Of a DNA stretch of 64,000 nucleotides, positions 55,888 through 64,000 are shown in pieces. The notes under the pieces are model-generated. The model saw nothing but the letters and a program-made list of their open reading frames with translations. It made no database searches and had not been told where the DNA came from. The position numbers were made by a program, and so were the translations under genes. Source of the stretch: Caenorhabditis elegans. Taxonomy: Eukaryota > Nematoda > Chromadorea > Rhabditida > Rhabditidae. The DNA is taken from assembly GCF_000002985.6 (NCBI RefSeq), contig NC_003280.10, forward strand, positions 868,001 to 932,000, written 5' to 3'. Position 1 is the stretch's first letter, and each line of letters opens with the position of its first letter.

Positions 55888-57148
55888 ATGCTGCTCGCTT
55901 ATCAATCTGTCATAGCCTCTATCACTTATTTGAATCCAAATATCAGGTTTATTTTTTTCGATTTTCAACCACTTACAAAAATAATTTTTCAGATTCCAAC
56001 TGTCCCGTCGTTGCCCATCACTAAAGTCTGCAGAAAAATCAGCACCTCTTTTTATCAACAAGCTGAAATTGTGTACAAACAGCGTAGTTGTTAACGATAT
56101 CAGCTATGAGGTTGATGTCTACAAAACCTCGGAAGCGGTATTGCTGACGTATAATACAGATTTGGATGTGTTTGGTTCCATCGATTTTGATCTGGAAATT
56201 GAGGAACAAAATGAAATATTACTGGATCACAGAACGTACATGGCTGAGAGAATGAGATTGGAAAGAGAAGTTCTAGGTTTGATGACACACTCTCGAAATC
56301 CGAATGCCGATTTGAGCCGACTAATGGAGATTAATAGATTGAACAAAATTCGAATTCAAGCTCGGGAGGACAGAAGGGAAGTACCCAACACTCCACCGGA
56401 GCCTCCACTTGTACAGGTCATTGAGTTTGCAGTCATGGAGACGGATAATTATGGCGACTGTTTAGAAAATGAGCAGCTTACCTATGATCGAAAACTTCAT
56501 GATGCTGTTAAGTATATCATGGAGAAGCTTTTCTGTGGCCGAAAGACTCCGGTTCACCTATCTACTTTATCAATCAATAGTTTTGGAATTCTACGGATTC
56601 CATTAAACATGAGATTCAAGATCCGACATCTGAAGCTGGTATCTGGTCATGCAAATGAAATCGCAAGCAAAATTCGGCCGATCATTGAAGACTCGAGTTT
56701 CCCGTTGAAATCTATAATAATCAAGGATCCAGTCGAGTTTGACGATCCGATCTACCACTCCACACAACTCCTCGTTCTTAGACATCAGCTTGAGAACCGA
56801 TCACCAAGGTTTCTAAACGTCAAAGTTCTGCCAAATCAATTGTATGTTACGACTAAAATATTGAATTGGGTACAACAAGCCCGGCCAGTTGGGACATGTT
56901 GGGAATTTGTTGGAATTGATAAGAACTCAAAAAGGCAGTGCGTTCAAAAACTCATGCAAATACCTGGCGCGATGCGTGCATTGCACACAAAGTAAGTTTT
57001 TGCTTACTTTTAATATTCCAGTTGTAAAATTTATTTCAGGTTATGTTGGATCATTCTACCAGCAAACGACGATTCGGAAATCCACGTCACTGTCGCTCAA
57101 GATAAGATAAATTCGAAGCAATTCAGCATAAAGTTAACCGTTTATTGA
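55888..57148 (+). CDS. DUF3557 / F-box-C-like protein (388 aa)
   Basis: Exons 55888-55946, 55993-56991 and 57040-57148 join in frame. Exon 1 is MLLAYQSVIASITYLNPNIR; exon 2 begins FQLSRRCPSLKSAEKSAPLF. TDLDVFGSIDFDLEI is the acidic motif and EKLFCGRKTPVHLSTLSINS the central one. The third exon is ILPANDDSEIHVTVAQ. The start is set by a TTTCAG acceptor three bases before ATG. The gene is undamaged. Its 3' half was copied to 62605-62985. Confidence 0.88.
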
Positions 57149-58530
57149 AGATTTGTTGAAATTTCAAGTTCTAATAAAATTTCTGAATTTCTAAAATTTT
57201 TGTGCTAGGGTTTCACGACTTTCGAAACAGTTGGTGTAGCCTATGATCTGTAAGCCGAATCGATGTTACCTCGTGTTATTTTGGAATAATTTTTTTAATA
57301 CGTCAACACAAAAGTTAGAACACAAATACAATGCAATAGACTGACATCTGAAACTAAATGACATTTGACAACGTTAGGAGCTATCTGAACGTTGAATGAA
57401 TTAAACGGTAAGGGCCGGCTGGGGTTCTACATTCATTTATTGGTACAAATAGGAAAGATAAATAATACAATATTGGAGATGGTATATATAGGTAGGAAAA
57501 ATAGGCGGAGCCAAGATGCTGTGGTGTTAGGGATAAGAGAGTTTGATGGGGACAGAAAAAGGTGGGAGGAAAGTCGGCGTACATCAAAGGATGATTGTTT
57601 TTGACTTAGACGTTATTAACAATTAAAACAATAAATAAAAATATAATTCAATTATTAATCCATTATTAAATTCCTTGGCTTTTGCTTGATTGAGGTATGA
57701 ATCATGCAATGATTTCATACATTGAACGTTAAACACAAAATTGGGAAAAATTCTACAATATATTTGACTACATAGGAACTGCCGAACATTTTACGCAACT
57801 TTATAGGACATGGGGAATCAATTAGTAGTGTTTATAGACAAGAGTGTTTATATGAAAAAGGCAAGTGAGCTAACAGACGAGTTGCACAGTTATTCCGAAA
57901 ACTTTCCATTGGAGCACTTAGAAGCTGGTGGTCTTTTTTTACCGGATATTGCGTTTGAACTAAAACTGGAATATTCGTACATTCAAAAGGATATGTTGCA
58001 TGCAATTGTGGTTTAAACAATAGGAATACTCATCAAGGAAAACGGAACTTTTAAAATTAATATTTTGTCTTCACGAGTTGGTTCAAGATGATTGTTTTGA
58101 CAAGCCACATGTTGGTGAAATCCTCGATGATTTTTTGCCGTTCCAATGATTTTTGGTCTGTATCAAACCGATCGAGATTTACAAAACCGCATAGAAACTT
58201 CTGAAACCATTTAGTCTTTTTTTGTAGACTTTTCGAGAAAAAATTCAAAAAATTCAAACAATGAGGATCATAAGAGTTCTTGAATAAAGTGTAACTTATG
58301 TGGTTTTTTGAAACTTTGTGAAATCATGGAAAAGAAATTTCGAAGAATTCAAGTCTTCAAGATTATTCCCAAGTTATCCGTAGATTCCTGGAAAATTTCG
58401 AAGTGTTCTTAAAAGCTTCCCAATTAGCGAACAAAGTCAAGACCCTCCATGGAGTGTTCAAACGGCTGCTTGTATGAAATAAAAGACAAAAAACACAATT
58501 CACACAATTCATTTCAAGACATGGGACACT
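57149..58530. other. Intergenic, no gene seen
   Basis: A polyadenylation-like aataaaattt is at about 57172. The rest is AT-rich. The frame at 57810-58016 has no signal peptide or recognisable domain and no splice context, so it is not called. Confidence 0.5.
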
Positions 58531-59404
58531 TTACAAGAAGAAGAAAGAAAGAATGGGCATCAAGAGAGCAATGGTGGAGAACGAAGTATTTGCTTCCGAT
58601 TTAGCTTCGATTTCGGCAGCTTCAGCTTTACCCGCTTTGAAATCATCGGATGATTTATAGTCAGAAGCCTTGATTTCTTCACTGAAAAACACTATTATTA
58701 TTTTTTGCCTTAAGTATGTCTTCCTCACTTTGGGCCAAGGAGGCAAATAACTATATACTCAGCGGCACACTTCTTAATAGAGCACCCAAGTTGAGTTTGA
58801 ACCGGGTTGATCCAGTGAAAACAATTAAACTAGAATTAGAACATCTATGTATGTTTCTTGTTGTTAAACTAACCATATAAGCTCTCTCTTTTTCGTCCAT
58901 TTTGTCAAAGTCCATACCAAACAAAGCAAGAATTTTTGCAACTCAGAAGCATGTTTTTTTGAGTTGGTTAAGTAAAAGTTTCCGCGGTCCTCGCATGACA
59001 TCTTATCTGATTTCGCTCTGAGCGATTCATCGATAGTCTTAATTTCAATAACAGTTATTTTTTTCAATTAATAACAAACCAAGTTTTGCACATTAGTGAG
59101 CTTGAATACACTTTTAATGTTGTCTCGAAAATCTTTGACGTGTTGTTCCACCATTGTGGGAGTGGTCTTCTCATTCAACTCGATTTTCACCCCGAACCCC
59201 TTACTCATCTCCTCCATTGATTTCTTCGATTGTTCCTGCATTTCTTTCATCTTCGCGTCCATGTCACCGCCAGCCTTCAATTCTTCAGCGGAAGATGCAA
59301 CTGTAATAGAAAATGAGAGAAGCCAACTTCTTTGACCGCAAACCACAAAGCATGACAAGAAGAAATGTGCTTGGAAGCATTTTGATGGCAGTAGACATCG
59401 GCAT
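58531..59404 (-). CDS. Small secreted, probably GPI-anchored protein; frame one base short
   Basis: Exons on the minus strand: 59344-59404, 59080-59300, 58874-59037, 58729-58829 and 58531-58681, about 232 residues. The start gives a signal peptide (MPMSTAIKMLPSTFLLVMLC-VASSA). A Lys/Glu/Met-rich helical part follows (KMKEMQEQSKKSMEEMSKGF), then Cys-containing segments (KMSCEDRG; FNCFHWINPVQTQLGCSIKK-C), and a hydrophobic tail (TSFSTIALLMPILSFFFL) with no charged end, as in GPI-anchored proteins. No family is recognised. The third exon is one base short: ttgcaaaaattcttgc has five A where six would keep LQKILALFGMDFDKMDEKER in frame with the next exons. Either a young pseudogene or a sequence error. 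Introns are 42-50 nt, typical of worm. Confidence 0.6.
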
Positions 59405-61005
59405 CTGCGTGTTCTCTTGATTGAGAAGACTGATTTGTTTCTGTGTTTAGCCTGCTTATATAGCAAAAATTTTCTGATCTTATCTTTTTGACCTTCTAGA
59501 AGGTCAAAAATAAAAAATAATAATTCAGCTCGTTTTGTTTATTTTTTTTAGAACACGTGAAACTGTGAAGTATTTTCTTGCTGTTTTTTATAATTCTATG
59601 TTGAAATAAATAATTCGGTTTGCTAATGAGCTTCAAGGCTTGAAAACTACAGGCCTTGACCTGGCTGTGGTTCTTAATGTGGTTCTGAGGGATCATAATT
59701 AAAAAGCTTCACGCATTTTTAACTATAATAACAAAACATATCACTATGAGGAAAATTTATGTATTTTTTCTTAATTTTCGCATTTTTTGTATTCTTGTTT
59801 GAATTTTGGCTTGAATTTTTGGAATTCATTTTTGGATAAATTGAAATATTTTTGTACATAGAGAAGGATCGACGAATTTGGCGAGATAAACGAATTTCGC
59901 AATGAAACTTTTCAAAAATATTTATGGCGGAAAAATAACCCCAATTTTAGCTAAAATTCTGAACTTTGCCAGCTTTTCTGGGTCGCAGCGATCCTTTATT
60001 GCTTAGTTTGGTAGTATATCTCTTTTTTTTCGTTGATTGAAGTACATATAAAGACGATATAAAACCAAAATCATTGAAATTGGTTACCTATATTTATTAA
60101 ATGTAATCTTATCAACGAAATAATGCGAGAAAAATTACCACACTATGAAATAAAATATGATCATTTAAAAAACGTCAATCTCGGTCCGCTGCGACACAGA
60201 AAAGTGGGCAAAATTCAGAGTTTTGGCTAAAATTAGCGTATGTTTGTTCATAAATGTGGAACGTTCGTAATCGTACTAGCCTTCAGACCTCCTTTAACTC
60301 ACTGCCGGAAACATCGTCTAGGTCAAACTTTGGAAACAAGTTTGAAAGCCTGATTTTCAAACTAAATTTTGACTGAAAACTTGAAATACTTTGAAACTTC
60401 AATATCTTTCGACTGTGAGTATTTCGAGAGTCAAAAGAATTTGGCTACATTGCCTGCTACCGTAAAACTGTAATTTCTTCCACTTTTGCTTGAACGCAAG
60501 GTTTTTTAACACAGCTAAGGCATGGGTAAATCGGTGGGAGTAGAGAATTTACTTGCCCTGTAAGATCTGGTCATTTATTTCTGCAGAAAGAATTGTTTCC
60601 CAATTCCCATTTTAATCAAATTTTAAAAATTTTAAATTTATTTTAATAAAATAATAAAATCTTGATATTCCACGTGAAGGTCAAGCAAAAAATTAAATAA
60701 AAGTCGATGAGACCAGAATAGTTTTGAATAAATTCAGTTCTTGTTTTAATCAAGACATCTTCGGCCGTCGTCTCCATTGCATCAACAAACACAGCTTCTG
60801 ATGCCACCTTCTACCGCAAGCTTCAGCACCAGATGCACTTGTTTATTAAGCCACATGCCCAGAAAGTAGCAGCTTCAGCTGCAGATGCTCCACACACCTG
60901 CTCGTGAAGTTGTACAACCAACGCACCAATCTGCGAACTTGTTTTGGTTTGTAATAAAATTGTTTTTTTATAAAAAAAAAAAATTAAAAAAAAGACATGG
61001 CTGTC
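59405..61005. other. Intergenic with inverted repeat and an orphan exon-like segment
   Basis: An imperfect inverted repeat has arms at 59930-60000 (ctgggtcgcagcgatcc) and 60177-60240 (ggtccgctgcgacacag). Positions 60755-60906 are GC-richer than their surroundings and open in one frame (KTSSAVVSIAS...ASDATFYRKLQHQMHLFIKP), ending TGA with AATAAA at about 60953. They look like a final exon, but no partner exon is found. Nothing else is supported. Confidence 0.4.
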
Positions 61006-61380
61006 TATGTCTCCTGAAAACTCACAGTCTCTTGCCGTGACCTCTTCAAAATATGTTCTATATGAGAGGCCCCTTTGTTATAGTGACGTCATTTCTGTAC
61101 TTCTCTAGGTTCTCTTCCTCTTTTGCTCGCCCCAGACAGTGTGCTCCATATCATATTTGAGATTGAAATCTGTGCTGAAATATTTTGAGACAAACCTTAG
61201 ATGCCATAGATCTTTAAATAGGAGCCAAATTATAAACCGATGCACTTCCTTCAGGTTCGAACTATCCGTGCGATGCCCTTTATTTCCTAGTTTGTCATAA
61301 AATCTGCTTACTACAAATCCAAAAGCTTTATTGGGTCAAATTATAATAAGTCTGCAAATCATATTTGAGTTGAAATTGTT
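61006..61380 (+). pseudogene. Decayed relic of the 63001-63420 promoter/exon 1/exon 2 region
   Basis: Words gtctatgtctcctgaaaact, gtgacctcttcaa, acagtgtgctcc, attgaaatctgtgctgaaat, ccgtgcgatgccc and ccaaaagctttattggg match 63001-63390 in order. The start codon region and splice sites are lost. It is an old copy of the divergent pair to its right. Confidence 0.7.
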
Positions 61381-61484
61381 ATAAAACAATTTTATGTGAA
61401 TTCAGTTTTTCCTAAAATTTTACTTTTTGTCTTATACATAAACTTGAAAAGAAAAACTGAAAAAACACAGAAGAAATAGAGTTA

Positions 61485-62529
61485 TTAAAAATCTTCTCTG
61501 GGCTGTACTTTGAAGTTCAATCTCCATTCCTCTTGAAATTCCTCGTAGTCGATGGCGAGCTCAGAGAAATTGTCGATGTTCATGGCAACACTTGGTGGCT
61601 CCATTAACCTGTAAAAAAATAAAATTCACCGTTCTTTAACAAACCAGTACATTTTCTACACTAAAATACGTGAAACCCAGCTAGAAATTGCAAAAAAAAA
61701 GCTCACCGCCTCGATATTGCCGGTCCGAAATACTTCAATAGCCGGGCAGAACTCGCTTTTACATCGTCTTTAGACCAATACGGTCCAACCGAAAAATGGG
61801 TTCCAACTTCTTTTCCATGCTCCAGCAATGATGAATGAACTTGAAGGTCTCTCCGATATCAAAGTATCGTGCATGTACCCTTTTATTAAAGACCAGACGC
61901 ATGCTTTTAATATCCGGAACAACCAAGAGCAGGACATTTTGGATTATTGGGTGTTTGATATGTAGATTTCTCAATATTCTCAAAGCTTTCAATGGGAAGG
62001 TTGAAGGGTGGAAGATCGAGGGGAGAGATTCCAGTGTTTCGCGTAAATTTCCAGTGTAAATCTCCAAAGTATCGGTGACAAGATTCCTTGCGTTTTGGAA
62101 AGCATCAATATCCATTCTAATGCAAGTATGCTTTGCGATAATTTTCCTATCTCCCAGAATCTTTTTCAGCACATATGATGGCATCACTTTCCCGAAAGTC
62201 GTATTTAAAGCCACTCGTTCAGTACTAGTACGACCATCAATTTCTAGCCCTAGGAGAACATATTCTTGACTTGATTTTCTCGCCTTCCTAGTAGTTTTAG
62301 TTGTCTTGTAGTAAGTCTCATTGATTTTAAGATTTTCTTGGTTCCAACATAGCTCTCGAATATGTAATGGAGAGGTTTTCTCACAAAGTTGGAGAGATGG
62401 GCATCGCATGGATAATTGAATTCTTAAGAAAGTTTAGCGGTTTATAAAATGCACAAAACTTTTGTCTCACCTTAAATTTGGCTCCAAATATTTCAGTACA
62501 GATTTCAAATTCAAATAGGAGAGTTGCAT
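61485..62529 (-). pseudogene. DUF3557/F-box-C-like gene, left arm of inverted pair, frameshifted
   Basis: Exons on the minus strand: 62471-62529, 61707-62422 and 61485-61608. The first exon reads MQLSYLNLKSVLKYLEPNLR, identical to the right-arm gene at 63184. Exon 2 (SMRCPSLQLCEKTSPLHIR...) lacks the acidic DLDEFG motif. Close to its end the frame is lost at cattgctggagcatgg, where the right-arm gene has aaatggctggatgatgg: one G is missing. As a result the protein ends at 61759, while the proper continuation (HGKEVGTHFSVGPYWSKDDV) and the third exon (NIDNFSELAIDYEEFQEEW) lie in another frame. Without the deletion it would be about 299 residues. Confidence 0.75.
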
Positions 62530-62604
62530 GGTGAGTCGATATGATTTGTGGAGGACACTGTCTGTGGGTGGAGCAGAAAAGAGCAAACTGTCAGCAGCGA
62601 GCAA

Positions 62605-62985
62605 AGTTCTGCCAAATCAATTGTATGTTACGACTAAAATATTGAATTGGGTACATTGATAAGAAGTCAAAAAGGCAGTGCGTTCAAAAACTCATGCAAA
62701 TACCTGGCGCGATGCGTGCATTGCACACAAAGTAAGTTTTTGCTTACTTTTAATATTCCAGTTGTAAAATTTATTTCAGACCATGTTGGATCATCCTACC
62801 AGCAAGCGACGATTTGGAAATCCATGTCACTGTCACTCAAGATAAGATAAATTCGAAGCAATTCAGCATAAAGTTAACCGTTTATTGAATATTTACTGGA
62901 TTTTCAAATTCTAATAAAATTTCTAAATAATTCTTACTGGGGTTTCACGTCTTCTCTGAACAGTTGGTGTGGCCTATGTAAAACT
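62605..62985 (+). pseudogene. Copied 3' fragment of the gene at 55888
   Basis: From aaagttctgccaaatcaatt through the third exon to gaacagttggtgtggcctat it matches 56821-57243 at high identity, including the intron, minus a roughly 40-bp deletion after gaattgggtac. It sits exactly in the spacer of the inverted pair and cannot encode a protein on its own. Confidence 0.85.
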
Positions 62986-63183
62986 CTGTGAAAGATTTGT
63001 TGTCTATGTCTCCTGAAAACACACAGTCTTTTGACGTGACCTCTTCAATGTTGTGTGCACGTCGTCTGAGAGACATTTGACGGCACTTCTGTTTACCTTC
63101 AGGCTCTCTTGCTCGCTGCTGACAGTTTGCTCTTTTCTGCTCCACCCACAGACAGTGTCCTCCACAAATCATATCGACTCACC
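62986..63183 (+). promoter_or_regulatory. Right-arm promoter region, mirror of 62530-62604
   Basis: ttgctcgctgctgacagttt and the following 70 bp up to the ATG are the reverse complement of 62530-62604. The two divergent copies therefore share identical proximal promoters. The part before 63109 has no counterpart in the left arm. Confidence 0.7.
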
Positions 63184-64000
63184 ATGCAACTCTCCTATTT
63201 GAATTTGAAATCTGTACTGAAATATTTGGAGCCAAATTTGAGGTGAGACAAAAATTTTGTGTATTCTATAAACCACTAAACTTTTTTAAGAATTCAATTA
63301 TCCATGCGATGCCCCTCTATCCAATTTTGTGAGAAAACCTCCCCATTACATATCCAAGAGCTTTGTTGGACCAAGACAAGTCTGAAAATTAATGAGACTT
63401 ACTACAAGACAACTAAAGCTATTTGGAAGGCGAAAGAATCAAGTCAAGAATATGTTCTCCTAGGTCTAGAAATTGGTGGTAGTACTGAACGAGCAGTTTT
63501 TAATACGACGTTCGGGGAAGTTATGAATTATATCCTGAAACAGATGCTGGGAGGCCGGCAGGTTATCGCAACACATACTTGCATTGGAATGGATACTGAT
63601 GCTTTTCAAAATGGGAGGAATCTTGTCACCGATACTTTGGAGATTTACACAGGAGATTTACGCAAAACTCTTGACACTCTCTCCTCAATATTTCACCCGT
63701 CAAGTTTCCCATTGAAATCTTTGAGAATACTTGACAATGCAGACTTCAAGCACCCTATAATCCAAGGTTCCCTGCTCCTGGTTGTTCCGAATACTGAGAA
63801 CATGCATCTGATATCTAATAAAAGAGTACACGCGCGATATTTTTACTACAAAGATGACGTCGACTTTATTATTAATAAATGGCTGGATGATGGAAAAGAA
63901 GCTGGAACCCATTTTTCTATTGGAATGTTTTTGACTGAAGACCATGTAAAAGAGAAGTATGAAGAGTTTTTGAGCACGTTTGAAGAGAGAGTTTCGTGGA
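63184..64000 (+). CDS. DUF3557/F-box-C-like protein, right arm of inverted pair, cut by window end
   Basis: Exon 1 is 63184-63242 and exon 2 starts at 63291 (acceptor tttttttaag) and is open to the last base. It encodes IQLSMRCPSIQFCEKTSPLH..., KQMLGGRQVIATHTC (family KLFCGR position), ILDNADFKHPIIQGSLLLVV and DDGKEAGTHFSIG. Like its mirror copy it lacks the DLDEFG segment, so the pair forms a shorter subfamily. About 292 residues are visible. The third exon should lie beyond the window. No damage is seen. Confidence 0.85.

Noticed and set aside
57810-58016. 68-aa frame MGNQLVVFIDKS...
   Set aside because: The composition is protein-like, but there is no signal peptide, family, splice site or poly(A) signal, so it could be chance.
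1-64000. CRISPR-like arrays, bacterial operons or a prokaryotic defence system
   Set aside because: The sequence is nematode nuclear DNA; the tandem repeats here lack unique spacers of regular length.
1-64000. tRNA or other structured RNA genes
   Set aside because: No cloverleaf-compatible A/B box pair was noticed by eye, but no covariance-model scan was possible, so absence is not proven.

Overview
The window reads as Caenorhabditis elegans nuclear DNA. It carries a complete Tc1 element, a complete Argonaute gene recognisable as alg-2, short introns with TTTTCAG-type acceptors, probable trans-splice acceptors just before start codons, and nematode-specific families. From memory alg-2 lies on the left arm of chromosome II; that placement is recalled, not shown by the sequence. 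The composition is that of a chromosome arm: lineage-specific duplicated genes, many recent pseudogenes, MITEs and minisatellites.

Left part (1-11600). A divergent member of the DUF3557/F-box-C-like family (831-3599) is followed by a small, nearly intact LTR element (3979-4944). Then comes alg-2 (6162-10476, six coding exons, four of its five introns full of TAGG-rich repeats) and a small single-pass membrane protein on the other strand (11293-11553).

Middle-left (11600-25500). This is a degenerate tandem array of LicD/fukutin-like type II membrane proteins. Two copies are broken, one of them by a mariner-type fold-back element, and one is intact (20471-22684). The array is mixed with two small secreted Pro-rich genes that share a GATA/TATA promoter cassette. 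A third cassette has no gene behind it. A 59-bp and a 184-bp satellite occupy part of this stretch.

Middle (25500-38100). An unrecognised exon pair is followed by an intron holding a full Tc1 (26211-27821) and then a decayed thioesterase copy. After this come a relic thioesterase exon and an intact mitochondrial ACOT9-like gene (30196-32728, minus). A secreted PAN/C-type-lectin-like protein (33932-35476) and a damaged F-box-A-like gene (36425-38039) follow.

Right part (39200-64000). This is a dense cluster of DUF3557/F-box-C-like genes in both orientations. Most share a fixed three-exon plan: a roughly 60-80 nt first exon ending in ...LEPNLR, a roughly 1 kb second exon and a short third exon. 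At least eight complete or nearly complete copies, one orphan first exon, one decayed relic and one copied 3' fragment are present. Interspersed are two CLECT+CUB genes on the minus strand (one broken) and a small secreted, probably GPI-anchored protein.

Functionally the window combines one core gene (microRNA Argonaute), one metabolic gene (acyl-CoA thioesterase) and fast-evolving families often linked in nematodes to immunity or environmental response (C-type lectins, F-box families). No operon-like clustering of related functions is visible. Exon models were joined by eye from splice signals, reading frame and comparison between paralogues inside the window; no transcript data were available.
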